The notes beneath the pieces are model-generated. The model saw only the letters and a program-made list of their open reading frames with translations, was not told the DNA's origin and searched no databases. The position numbers and the translations under genes were made by a program. 62,651 bases of DNA from Tieghemiomyces parasiticus (Eukaryota > Kickxellomycota > Dimargaritomycetes > Dimargaritales > Dimargaritaceae): positions 1 to 62,651 of the forward strand of contig JANBPT010000167.1 in the NCBI GenBank assembly GCA_027575765.1. The letters are read 5' to 3'. Positions 46,827-58,923 of this stretch are shown piece by piece (positions within the stretch are counted from its first letter, which is position 1; every line of letters begins with the position of its first letter).

Positions 46827-48361
46827 CTAGAGCCGAGAGCGGAACTGCAGACCGGTATTGAGTACCAAATGGTCACTCAAAAAGAGACCAAGTTGGTAGG
46901 CCACCGTTTCAGGACTTTCCATAGGGATTAGGTGGCCCAGGTCCTTAGCCACCCGCGCGTCCGACAATAGACAAGATGAGGCGTAGGATTGGGCATACTT
47001 GGAGTTGGGGCAAACCGATGAAAGCTCACCCAGGAGAAACCGTGTCGGACAAATGATCTCACTCATGTTATCAATAGTCCGAACACTATCCACCCAGCCG
47101 CCCATGTAGGTTTCGTACTCATCACGGGGTTGGCATTTGAGTTGAACGGCGGTGGTAGTAGTGGCAGCAGTAGCTGTTGCAGTGGCAACGGTGTCGTTAC
47201 CTTTGCCTTCGGCCTTGGTGATCTGAGCAGCCGCAGTGGCCGGGCTAAGTCCGTGACGGAGGAAAATCTGGAGGACCCGTTGGTCCCAGGTTGCAAAGAA
47301 CGGATGTTTGGTGAAGTATTTGATGGCGTGGGCCTTACTATTCCATACGGCGCGCCGTCTAAGCGTCAGTTCGTACTTATGTCCGTGGAATCCCTCCGCG
47401 AAAGCCAACACGGGTTCCACCGCGAAGATGGCGTCAAATATATCTGGCCGGAGAAGTTGAGCGATGAGTCTGTAGCTCGTAGTGTCGTACAGCGAAAGGT
47501 TCCGATGAAGGGAAGGTGGTGACGGTATGCAAGGGGGAGGTGTTTGGTTTTAGTTCAGAGAGCAATAGGGTCTCATTTAGGTAAAGTGGCGATGCTGTTT
47601 GACGCGGAACTCAGATTGGTGATGCCGGGGAAGGTTTAGCCCGACTTTGTGGTGTTACTTACAAAGAAGAAGCTCCGAAGGAATGGCCAACGCCGACCAT
47701 GGTAGAATTGGACCGTATCTGTTCCGTGATATCGATGATATCGTGTGCAATGCTCGTCCAGGTTACTATCATCGAATGGTCAAGTGGTAATGAATATCAT
47801 AAATGCAATGGGTGAGTGTTACGACTGCTGACTAGGGGAATGCCAATGGGTCAAACAATGGCCATTATAAGGCAAAAAGGGGAGGAGTGAGCCGGCAGCT
47901 CATGGTGACTTACGCTTATTACCAAGCCGGTCCTTGTTGAGTACCGCACTATCTCCGTGATTAAAACAATCAAACGTCACGATACGATCGACATACCACG
48001 CTCCCGTGGGATAAAGATGACTAGCCAGGGTGGGCTTTACCATGATAGAGGAGTGCCCGTTGGTATTGCTGTAGGATACACATTCCTGCCCCGTGGGCCC
48101 ATTTCCCGAAGCTTTCTCTGCAGGGGTGGCTCTGGCGGCGGCAGAAGCAGCCTCGGAGCTGTCAAGCGACATGGCCTCGAGAGTAGGTTCCCAGAGTTCT
48201 TTATGGAAGCCGGTGGCATGAACGAAGAGGAGCGTGATGGCCCGACCCTCCTGAGGTACGGTTGAAGTGGCAACCCGGCGGGGCACGAATTCTTTCGCCA
48301 CTAAACGACGGTCGTTGTGTGGGGCGTGAAACACGCGGGTAGTCACCGTGAAGCGGTCCAT
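46827..48361 (-). CDS. Alpha/beta hydrolase, Lpx1-like, paralogue D (ends SRL)
   Basis: Exons 48361-47914, 47765-47663 (103 nt) and 47469-46827 give about 397 aa. The start at MDRFTVTTRVFHAPHNDRRL is shared with the paralogues; an in-frame extension upstream to 48568 is unlikely. Blocks: ITLLFVHATGFHKELWEPTL, TFDCFNHGDSAVLN, elbow VGVGHSFGASSL, and the His motif GHLIPMESPETVAYQLG. PTRFLLGELSSVCPN lacks the GExD Asp. A Thr/Ala low-complexity insert (TVATATATAATTTTAV) lies in the lid region of exon 3. The C-terminus QFRSRL ends in SRL, a good type 1 peroxisomal signal. It therefore probably acts in the peroxisome matrix as a serine hydrolase; the substrate is unknown. Confidence 0.84.
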
Positions 48362-48581
48362 GATAAGGCTATACAATGAAGAGGGAGAAGAGTGAGAGAG
48401 TGTTTGTGTGTGGTGGGCTTGGTAATGTCTTTTGTGATGTGATACGGTATGTACCAGAAAAATAGTAATCCTTCTATCCAAAAAAGTGGATACACGAGTG
48501 ACATAGGCTAGCGTCGGGTAAATTGGAAGTGAGTGGTATAACAAGCATGATCGATCAAGGTTAGCCACGGCTCTGCCCAGA

Positions 48582-48590
48582 CCTTTTATA
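48582..48590 (-). promoter_or_regulatory. TATA box TATAAAAGG
   Basis: TATAAAAGG on the minus strand, 221 bp upstream of the ATG of hydrolase paralogue D. Confidence 0.5.
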
Positions 48591-49847
48591 CTTTGAAATC
48601 AAGAGTGCTATGCGGAGGAAACGAATGTGAGGTATTTTGCTGACCATTAGATCAAGGTCGATAAGTCGGTAAGACCCGGGCCGTAACTATAGCCAATGCT
48701 GTGTAAAAATATAGAAAGAAGAGATAGTGAGAGGGACGCACCCTCCTCCACTCTCATCCGCCACACTTCAACGACATCCATCTGCAGTATGTAACACTGA
48801 AGCACCGATTAGGTTAAACAACAGAGGGCCCCAATGGATGGTGAAGGTCCTGGAACCGCCCACGATGATCAGCACACGCACCAATTAGATACCCTACCAC
48901 TACACAAGAACCACGCTACCTAGGTCCGCCCCCCTTGGGCCAACCCCGACACTTCAACGGCAGAATGGCTTGACTCGACGGTGACTAGGGCCTTCTCACC
49001 AGTTGCACCACTCCGCTCGCACCCGACTGGTTCGCCAACGTGTGTGAAAGGAGTGAGAATGAAAAACAAAAAACGAAAAAAGGGGTGAGGAGGAGATCAT
49101 GGTACCCTGGCTTTAGGTCCAGTAATACAACTCGAACCTCCTCCGCCTTTCAAAGTTCCAGCAGCTGTAATGGCCAAGCCGGTGCGGAAATGGATGGCAA
49201 GAGGGTAAAGAGTTGAAAGGTAGGAGATGGGACATCATCAAGGTGGTGATCAGACGGAGGAAGCAGCTCCAGGACTCGGCAAGCATTGGGCGCGCACAGG
49301 CTTGGCCCATGAGGGGAGGAGGAGAATGTGTGGGGTAGGGCCAATTGGTAAGCAACTCTCCACCCCCCCCCCATGCACTTGGACCCTGCCCATGGGTTAA
49401 CTCGATACCAATCATGCCAATGATCGGCATTATCGCTCTATCGCCTCCATTTCCCCTGCCCCGGCATTACTCTATATCTATTTTTCACTGCTACACCCTC
49501 TGATTTTATCCCGATTGGTTTGGGGGGTAATGGGGCTTAGCTCTTGAGCCCCAATACAGTTCACGGTGGCGGGGAGGGACGGAGCGGGAGAATCGAAAAC
49601 GAAATGAATCGGAGGGGCCCTGGCACCTCCCACCCTAACCATATCATCCATAGCCGCCGATAGACAATAGATTTTTACACGTGAAAGTGGCTTGGATCAG
49701 ATATGCCACGGCTCGCAATACCCCTCCCTCCTAAGGTATAGCACTTCACCGGATGACACCCCGTCCACTTTAATTGCAGATTATACAAGTATTGTCACAA
49801 TGTTATAGCGGCAGACCAGCTGAAATTTCCCCCCACCCTTCACTGTG
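48591..49847. other. Intergenic interval without a recognised gene
   Basis: Only short open frames. Contains a C9 run near 49365. It serves as promoter side of paralogue D and 3' flank of the exchanger gene. Confidence 0.4.
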
Positions 49848-52502
49848 TTACGAAACGCCGCCATCAGACGGCGATTTGCGATCCCTTGGCGATTCACTGT
49901 GAGGCCCAGCGCTGCTGCTGCTAGCACTTGCCCCGCCTTGGTGGCCAGCAGGTCGAGGTGACCGGGTCGCATACGGGTGGCCTGCTGTGGCTGGTGGATC
50001 GGTCGAGGACAGGGGCGAGGGCGCCCGGGTAAGCAGCGGCTTGATAAATTTAGAGTCTAGAGCCTGCAGCCAGGCCTGGGGCGTACTACCGGCTTCACTC
50101 TGGGAGGCCTTCCCATCACCACCGTCGCTCGGGACAGACGGAACCGCCACGGCGTGGTGAGTTGAGGCCCCTCCACGGAGCGCAGCCGCAGCCGCCGTGG
50201 CACTAGCGGTAGGCGAAGGCGGATGCGGCGGGACGCTGCCAGAGGACGGATTACGGTAGTCGTAGAGCTGGTTGGCCACGCTGGCGGGGCGACTCCGGGT
50301 CAGGTCCTCCTCCGGTCCGATGGCGAATGGGGAGGACCCCGTGGCCAGTAATCCGGACCGCTGCGGATTGCTGGCCGTGCGGACGATGCTATGGTGACCA
50401 GCCACCGTCGAAGCGGGAATAGTATCCAGTTGGAGCCCCAGGGAGGCAGGTGATGACGTGTCGTTGGCGGTGGCCAGCCCCGCCCCGTCGGTGTGGACAC
50501 CGCTACCGGGTACATTCGCGGGCAGCTGGTAATCGCCCCACTGGGTGGCGGACACGGTGCGGCTGACCGGGGGCTGATACCGCACTACGTAGGGGTCGTC
50601 GGTGCTCGTTCTGCTAAACTCACTATCGCTGTACCCATCCTCGGTCAGTCGAGACGCAGATGCTGGATCGCCGCGGTGGCGAGAAGTCAAACGGCGCCCG
50701 GTCGGCAGGAGGTGGGCGCTAGCAGCCGAGGGCCGTCGTTCGAAATCCTCCGGGTGCCCGCCCTCGGGTTCCACGCCTGTGGGGATATTGAGCAGGCGAA
50801 CGACGGTGGGGATGGTCCCGCCAAAGGCCACCACGCTGAACACCACAACGACTAGCACCATAGCACGCGTCACGTGGCCACTGTGCCCGGGCATATCGCC
50901 GGCCAGGGCGAAGGCGACCGCCCCGCGGAGACCCGCCCAGAACAGCATAGTCTGGTGTTCGTACGACACGCATTTCTCGCGCTGGCCCAGGAAACGCACC
51001 GTAACGTAGTTGAGTAGGCGCGACAGCGGGAATACCGATACGAAACGCGAGATGATGATGACCAGAATCATGTAGATAATAAAGACCGGCTTGTACATGG
51101 CCTCCAGGTTGGTGAAGAGTGTGATTCCCAGATAGATGAAGATGAAATTTTCTGAGAGCTGGGCGAGCACGTGGAACATGTCGTGGATGGTGTGCTGGGT
51201 CCCCGTGGACATGTTTTGAAACGCGTAGTGCTTCAGTGCAATACCGCAGAACAGGAGAGACACGATACCTACGGAGATGGGAGAGGTATCATGGCGGGGA
51301 CGGCAGTGGAGAAGTGGGGTTAGGGTGATCGAAACTAGCGTGCCTATATGGCACGCCCCTTTGATTTTGGTAGGGCCCTCAGAGGTGCACGGATATGCAC
51401 CACTAGCAAATAATAATAAATACTATCGCACTCGCTACTTACCCGACATTTGGATGCCGTTAGAAATAAAGTAAGTATTGTAGGCCACCATGGTGATAAA
51501 GCAAATCTCAAGGTGGCGGAAGCGGTGCAACTGGGTGAGCTTGAGAACTAGGGCACAGAATGCACCGGCCAGCAGGCCGATGAGCAACGAGACCGTAAAG
51601 ACTAAAAAGAACAGGCCAATGATCTGGATCATGTTGCCCAGGTGCAGCGTCTGGCCGCGGAACCGCTTGTATGACTCGTACAGCACGATGCTCACTGCGT
51701 CGTTGAGCATGGACTCGCCAAAGATAATGGTGTATAGTTTGGGGTCGACCTTGAGCTGCTGGAACACGGCCAGTACCGTAACTGGATCGGTTGACGAGAG
51801 GATGGCGCCCACCATAAGACACTCTAGGAAACTTAGGTTGACGTGCTCCAACCCCGTTGCTGAGTAAAAGTAGGCCAGGAGGCCAGTTACCATGGCGCTG
51901 ATGAACGTACCCACGAAAGCGAACGCGAAGATGGGGATGGCCAGGCTGAAGAAGTCTTTCTTGTTGAGCGAATAGCCACAGTGCAGGATGATTGGCGGGA
52001 GGAGCATGTTGAAGAAGTAGGTGTGGTCAAACGTCACCATGTCCCTGATGTGGTAGAGGTTGGCCACGCGGATAAACAGGCCGACCAGCATACCTGGGAG
52101 GAGAGCGCGTGGGGTGGTGGACAAATAGGGCAGGCGTGTGTACGGGCGATTTTAATAAGGGGGTTTGATCGGTAGGCCGCCGGCGACTAGAGCGGTAAAG
52201 GGGGAGGGTTTAGGCCGACAAGACCGTGGCCACCAGGTTGGAGCTACAAGCCACGGGTACAACCCCGTGTCGCTGCGGGGCCAAACAAAGAGAGACGGGT
52301 ATGGGTACTTACCTGCCAACAGCGAGACCACCGACTCGTGGATGACCTGGATCTTGCGACGCTGCAAGAAGTAGCTGAGCATCAACGAGCACACCATGAG
52401 CGTAAGGAGTAGAAAGAGGGCCCAGCTTGAGTAGAGCTCCTTGCCTTCTTCGCCCTCTTGGCGTTTGGCCAGGGACGGGAAGGAGTCGGTGACCGTGTCC
52501 AT
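49848..52502 (-). CDS. NHX1: Endosomal Na+(K+)/H+ exchanger, NHX1/NHE6-9 type
   Basis: Exons 52502-52313, 52093-51443 and 51268-49848, both joins in phase 1 with GTAAGT donors, give about 753 aa. CPA1 family marks appear in order: the amiloride-site motif YFFNMLLPPIILHCGYSL (from about residue 89), SSTDPVTVLAVF (about 163), and the transport motif FGESMLNDAVSIVL (about 188, with the Asn-Asp pair), then SGIVSLLFCGIALKHYAFQN across the second intron and WAGLRGAVAFALA. Around ten to twelve membrane segments are visible. The C-terminal 250 residues are a Ser/Pro/Ala-rich cytosolic tail, longer than in yeast Nhx1. The family exchanges Na+ or K+ for H+ in endosomes, Golgi or prevacuolar compartments and sets luminal pH. 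The short N-terminus with one hydrophobic stretch fits an organellar member. Confidence 0.93.
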
Positions 52503-52935
52503 AGGGTACGAATGCGGGGCAGAGGGGCTATGCTTAGTGCGGACAGCGTTGGGAGGCGTAGGGTGCGGCCAACGTGGTTGAATGGCGAGGCGACTTGCGA
52601 CGATGAGGTGGCCGTGAAAGGATATGTGGACTGGGTGGGGACGCAGGTGGGCCTTCGGGTACTGCAATTAGTATGTGAAAAAGGCGGGCGGAATAAGGCT
52701 GGGGAAAGGGGTAGACACGGGCAGACTCTGGCCTGGAGGAAGAAACAGCCAAAGAGCAAAGGGTATACTGTTAAAACCGATGGTGGAGCAATGCCGATCC
52801 TTGGCGGGCGGGGTTCAAGTTTTGGTGGTCACAGAGTCGACGGCAGGGTATGATACAGCCTAGCAACGTGGTAGGTGGTGTTGAGGAGAGAGTCGCTGAG
52901 TCAGGGGTGGGTGAGATGAGCAGGACAAGGTTGAA

Positions 52936-53880
52936 ATGTCTTGGCAAACCCGATTGCAAAGCCTACATGGGGACAAGGGAAGGGATGATACTGTAGTGCG
53001 GACATCTGGTAGGGACGAGTGCTTCTCCGCTCCGACCGAGGCCAATTCCACCACTCCCCAGGCCCTTTGGGCTGTCAAGGAGCCGGTTGATACGTTACGT
53101 GGGGCCCAAGAGGACGGCGGCAAGGATACGGCCAGGAGATCAGGGACCCCCCCCCCTCAGCACAGCTACGTCATTCATCCTTTGTATCGCAGATATGTCG
53201 GGAGGAACAGGTTACACCGATGCTGGTGGGTATCCCCTGCCACGCCCCGGCGCTGGTGTTCCGCCTGCACCCTAACTGGTGATGGGAGGCGTAGAGTCCG
53301 TCTGCTACGATGACCTATGCTGGGGCATCCTCTGGCAGGATGCTACCTGTTGCTTCGCCGGCTGTTCCAACGAACTGGCACCCGGGGTACCTGGGAAGGG
53401 GGATTAGGTATATATTCCACACGGTCGCCCCTAAACCGCTCAACGTGCTGCGACCTCCCTCAGCCTGGGCTTCCACACACCCAACAGGGCCACGGGCCAC
53501 CTGCTGGCAATGGACTGACCCTCCGGGAACTGAACAATGGGAACGGAGAGACCGTGACATGTGGACGTTGGGTGAAGGGCCACTAGCTGGGCAATCGGAA
53601 CCCGTGGCAGCTGCCCGCGGCCGTCCCTACCAGACGCGTCGAGTTGTCTGGTCTAGCCAGGCTGCCAGACGCGGGGGTTGTGACGCGGCAATCGCCGGCA
53701 TCTCTTGACCGAGCCCGGCTTACTTTGACTGTCACGTACGGATTGTACTTGCCAAAACGACAGGTGTTGCTGTGGTTGGCCTGGTCGCTAGGGCAGGCCG
53801 GGCATTGAGTCACGGATGGACAGAGCCCGGAGTCCGCGGACCAGTGCGCCTCAATTACCACCTGCGTTAGACAGGCATGG
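52936..53880. other. Possible cryptic Cys-rich exons, strand unresolved
   Basis: Several coding-like pieces lie here without forming a clear model. Plus strand: a hydrophilic frame from ATG 52936 (about 70 codons), then VCYDDLCWGILWQDATCCFA near 53295-53360, then after a CCTCAG acceptor a frame that includes GNGLTLRELNNGNGETVTCG and ends at a stop near 53586. Minus strand: a Cys-rich piece between a CGCAG acceptor and a GTAAGC donor (about 53869-53733) containing SADSGLCPSVTQCPACPSD. I could not join them into one transcript. The remaining parts of 52503-55175 show nothing. Confidence 0.2.
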
Positions 53881-55175
53881 CGCAGGAGGAGATGATTAGA
53901 GAGGGGGGAATAGGTACATGTCATCCCCCAGGGCTGTCAGGGGGTCCTTTCCACTGCGGCACACTGGGGCCAATGGGAAGCCTGGCTGCGTTGGCCACGC
54001 CACGATATATATCCTTAGTATCTCGAGGTCGATTTTTAGGGTCGGCTGGTTCTATCAATCGTTCCACCGTCGACCTCCCCTGCGTGGGGACGCCTGGCAA
54101 TTAGGATCGGCCTCGTCTCAACCCTTATTAATCCATTGCGGGCGTCTCCCGTATCCCTTGTGAACCGGGCGTGTCGATGAAGTGACTTGTGGCGGAGCGT
54201 ACAACCAGACAGGGCTTGTGGAAATCGGCCTCAGTTGCTGACCGCCCGTTTTCACTACTCATAGCAACAAGGACATGTGCGGGGCATCCTCAGCCTCGCA
54301 GCAACCGTATTCAAAAATCCCGACATTGGATGGAGATTGGGTGGGATATCATCAAGATTTAGGCGGACTCTGTATTCTATTAATTATTATTATTTTTTTT
54401 TGGGGGGAAGGGTGAACCAGCAGGGTGTATGGACAGGGTATGTAGGGGAGAGGGTGGGACTGACAGTAGACGGTGGAACAGAAGTGGGACATAGGGCGGT
54501 GGGGAAATACTTTTTTAATGATAATGGGAGAATGTTAGAAGGTCCCACATCATGTAAACAACGCGCTTCCGTCTTGGTTCGCGGCGTTGGATTGGCCAAT
54601 GGAGATGTTTTTTTTCTTCGTTGTTGGACGTGTGTGGTGATGGAGGCGGAGACAGTCGCGCACGCGCACGCGTCGTTTGGGGAAGGGAAATGCATGACTC
54701 TCCACCCTTCACAGTCCTGGCCCCGAGGGGCGGGCGTGGCCCATATTCTTCTTGTATGCATTCTAGCCGCCTACGCGCATACATTCGTGGTCACCCAATT
54801 TGGCTTTGACATGCCGGATTCACCCCTCCCTTCGGTGCCTATCTGGTCACCCGATAGACGTGCATAGCAGCAGATGGGTGCGTATGGTTCCAAGTGTGCA
54901 TATGCGCTGTCCACTCGACGGCCCTGGCCCATTGTCGAATCCGTCCCACCTCCGTCCCCCCACCCTCGCGGCTCGACTGGTGTATGGCGTGTTGACCGGG
55001 TACTGACTGTTCACTCAGTCCGCCCCACCTAACGCAACCCCCGGCCCCTGGATACTGTTATGTGTCTATCTGTGGGCCGGGGTGGCTAGCAGAGGGTGGG
55101 TTGTGCGGGCAGGGTGGGACGAGGGCGGAGAGGCATTGATTCGCCGACCCAGGGTGCGAGGGACGCGTTGTCTCG

Positions 55176-55182
55176 ATAAATA
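55176..55182 (+). promoter_or_regulatory. Weak TATA-like element ATAAATA
   Basis: ATAAATA about 235 bp upstream of the ATG at 55411 of the P-loop kinase gene. Confidence 0.25.
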
Positions 55183-55410
55183 CATCTGGCCTGGCTGACC
55201 GGGCGGCTTGCGACTCCTCTTGTTCTTCTTTACTCTCACCAACACGTTTCTACTCCTTCCTCATCTTGCCCATTGCCAGACATCCCGTCACCATTTCGCT
55301 TATTCACTCCAGTCCAACCATTTCTTGGCCGGACGCATCAGCCCGCTTACCACAGACTCACTGGGGCCCTTTCAAACTCCGCCGACATCCCATAATACTT
55401 TATCCTAGCC

Positions 55411-57416
55411 ATGCCGCAGATCCTCGTCCTCGTCGGCCTGCCTGGGTGCGGCAAGACCGCCTTCGCTAACCTGCACTGTGTGCACCACAAAGTAAGTTGT
55501 TTGGCACGGTCTGTGGAGTGAATTGCGCGTCGTCTCGGAGAGAGCACGTGCAACATCGCCTGTTACCTCGGCTCTATGGTGCATTGGTAGTGCGCCTCAG
55601 GCCTTGTTGACACCAGTCGAATAATCCGCGTCCTGTAGAGGCGGGCGGGTCACTGCCGACCCCTCTCCCAGCCACTATCGCCACCGCATTCCCCGTAGTC
55701 CACGGGGCTCGGCCACAACTCTATAACTCATAGTCTCCCGACACTTCACCTATCGCCTCTTCCTATCCCACTTTGCCAATAGAACTGGGTCCGTATCAAC
55801 CAAGAAGAAATTGGTTCCCGCTCAGTGTGCGAGTCCATGACCTTCAAGAGCGTCAAAGAGGTATGTGACTGAGTAGTCCGCCCTACTCACCGGACTCGGT
55901 TGTGTTTTGATTCGCCCCACGGACAATCCAGACCCAATCCCGCTGGATCCATCCTGGCCTGCCGCTCAAATTCAAATCGGCCTTCTTACCTATATATTTC
56001 CCCTCTCTCACCAACCACAATATCCTATTGCTTTATCCAGGGCAAGAACGTCATCATTGACCGTTGCAACTTCGATGAGAACCAGCGCAAGGTGTGGGTC
56101 AACATCGGCGAGCATGCTGGTGTCCCCGTCGACGCTCTCTTCTTTGATATTCCTGGCAAGGTAAGTTTCTTGTTCTTTTTTTTTTTAAAAAAAGAAGAAC
56201 CTAGCCCCCTCCTGTTAGTCCCGTGTTCGTAGCATCCCCTCTCCCTATCCGCCCCTCTCTTACCCCATATTCCTATGAATCACTCCCCTGCTCTGCCCTT
56301 CAACCGTTTCAGACCTGCAAGGAGCGCGTACTCAAGCGCTCCGGCCACCCGACGGGCGTTGAGGGCAAGTTCGGTGTCGGTGTCGTCGACAAGTTCGAGT
56401 CGGTCTTGACCCGCCCCACTGTCTACGAAGGATTCCGGTCAATCCACAACATTAGCACGCATCTGCCCAACAAGACCAAGGTCGAGGAGGTGTACACCCG
56501 TGACGTGATCATTAACATTGGCAAGCTCTTCTTCGCCTGTGCCCCGGCCCCTCCGCCGAGCCCTCCGGCCAAGCCCGCATCCGCCCCCAAGCCCAAGGGT
56601 GGCGATGAGAAGGTCGAAGCCGAGAAGAAGGCGGCCATGGTCGCCTCCCATTTTGGCCACGACGGTCACCACGCCCACCACGGCCACCATCACCACCACC
56701 ACGGTCACATGCCCAAGATGTCCCCGCCGGGTTCCCCGTCCTCGGGCCCCAAAAATGTGAGTGTGGTGGCCAAGCCTATCGAGGGTCACGGTACCTTCAA
56801 GGAGAGCCGGGGAACGTGGGAAGACGAGGCTAAGAACAAGCACTTTACGCACAGCTTGTACAACGAGCACGCCGAACAGGAGGCCGACGGTTCCAAGCAC
56901 CTGGACCGCCACACCCGCCACCTGCAACACAGTAACCACATCAGCAATCCTACCTCAGGTTTCCAGCGCGCCTTTGACCACCTCACCCTGGACCGCCAGG
57001 AGGAGGGCCACCAGCTCGACAAGTCCGGCAAGAAGACCCACTTCTCCGACAAGTCGCACTATTACCACCAGAACGAACACGAGGAGGACGCCAAGAAGGG
57101 CACCATGCGGACGTACGAGCACAAGCACGTCAACAACATGCGCCACATCCACAGCGACAAGCCTGACAAGTCGCGGTTGGAGGGTTTCGAGCACCGCTCC
57201 TTCAACTACGCCTACAAGGGCGAAGCCTTCGAGCCCTCCTGTGTCATGGATACGTCCTACAGCGGCAAGGCCAAGTTTGACGACGAGATTAAGGCCAGCT
57301 TCCACAACCTGCCCGCCCAGGAGCACTACTCGTTCGGTCAGAAGATCTCTTGGGAGGGCGGCATACCGCCGGCCCCGCGCATGCCCAATGTGAGCTTCAT
57401 GCACGCCCCCAAATAA
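55411..57416 (+). CDS. P-loop (AAA_33/PNK-type) kinase with His-rich C-terminal extension
   Basis: Four exons, 55411-55491, 55783-55860, 56041-56160 and 56313-57416, all in phase 0 with GTAAGT or GTATGT donors, give about 460 aa. The kinase part spans residues 1-170: Walker A GLPGCGKTAFA (9-19), NWVRINQEEIGSRSVCESM, GKNVIIDRCNFDENQRKVWV (Walker-B-like IIDR), and DIPGKTCKERVLKRSGHPTG. This matches the polynucleotide-kinase-like domain of PNKP and plant aprataxin-type proteins, which phosphorylate nucleic-acid ends or small nucleotides. A Pro/Lys linker follows, then a His run (HHAHHGHHHHHHGH, about 238-251), then about 210 residues rich in His, Lys, Asp and Tyr without recognised domain. The aprataxin HIT domain is missing. 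Confidence 0.82.
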
Positions 57417-58923
57417 GTTACTACCTCCAATTCCTGCTCATCGGCGTGAAAACCAGTTATTTCATCGTCCCGTTGAATCGCAGTGTCTCAACACCGCTCA
57501 TTGAGTTGGACCGCATTTCTTTAATCAGCCACCGGCTCTCTTTTCTTGCGCCACACCTTTTATTTTTCGATCACCTCGTTCGTACTTTACGCGTTTTATG
57601 CCCTCCTCCCTTCCTTTGAGCCTACACACACGCTCACCCTAGCTCTAGTTGGTTACATATTCTTTTCCCCCTACCCCATCCTTTTCCCTGCGTTTCCCAA
57701 TCCGCTCGACCTCTCACCTCCTTTTGCCCGTAATCCTGGACTACCTCCATCTTGGGGGGTTGTTTGCAGCCTGGTCTTTACACATTATCGTTCCCTAGTA
57801 CTTCTCCAGCATGTGATATGTCTAAATCTGCTAACTCTCTCGTCTCTCACTTCCACAAATAAAAGGCGTCACCAATCAATCGAAATCGCGCATGATAAAT
57901 GCTGGATAAGGGTGGTCTGTGTTAGGTCGGCCCGAGTTGCCAGGAAAAAGGGCCGTTCGGTACAGCGACTAAGTATCGCTTTAAGCAGGCAAATGGAACA
58001 TTAGACGGACTCACCAAGTGGAGCGGGTGTGGCGGAATATTAAATGTCTTGCTCAAACTATGCCTTCAACCAAAACCAATTTAGTCTGTCATGATGAGGT
58101 ATATTGCCTGGTGGAGGAGAAATTTCATAATAATAGCAACTTGGTTTCTATAGCTATCCACGGCTAAGGCTACCGCTCTAACTTGCTGGTGCGGTTGGTT
58201 TGATCTACCCCTCTCCATGCCCACCACTGCCACTGCCTTTGCATCTCCTGTGCGCCTTCAGGCGGAGGTAAATAAATTTTTTCATAGTAACCCTTATCTA
58301 CCCATTGCTCATTAAATATGATGCTGGTATATTACGTCTTCACTCTATTCTTTTAGTTGCGCTCCTCTTTATCATCACACGCCTGATAAGACGCTGCGAC
58401 GTTAAACCGATTACGGATTGGCCAGCATGGCCGCTGGGCCGCCAGGTGGCTTCTCGCGATGACTCAAGGTCCTTAGCAGTCCAGGATTGCAGTCAATTCA
58501 AATTAAAACTCTAATCTGCCTTACGGCCCTTGCAATATAATTGATGATTGAGGTCCTACACCCCATGGTTGGGAAACTGAGGAGGGGTGGGATCTCGGAA
58601 GTTGACATGGTAAAGAGGTATAATGCAGAGTAAGGGGTGATCCGATCCAAGAATAGTTTACCTCACCAGATTCCACACCCTTGACATTCCTCAGGTTTGC
58701 CCACAAGACCAATGACCAAGATCCCAAGCTATGCTTGCCATGGTGATTTTGATAGACTAGGATCAAGTCCAGAGATCCTAACCCAAGGAAGTTCCTTAGT
58801 TCAATATGATTAAGAACTTGGATAAGATTATGTAAACAATCTGTGGTGCCCCAAACAACTGATCCGGTCAGTTGGGCATCTTTACCATTTTCTCATATTC
58901 GTTAGTCTATTTCGATATTCCCA
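57417..58923. other. Gene-poor flank, CpG-poor from about 58530
   Basis: Pyrimidine-rich 3' flank of the kinase gene, then no gene. Positions about 58530-58870 have very few CpG, like the first 2 kb of the window, and adjoin the LTR-like element. Confidence 0.4.

Noticed and set aside
54277..54867. 196-codon open frame on the plus strand
   Set aside because: Crosses a T/A homopolymer-rich stretch, starts at a non-ATG codon and overlaps equally open frames on the other strand; reads as non-coding.
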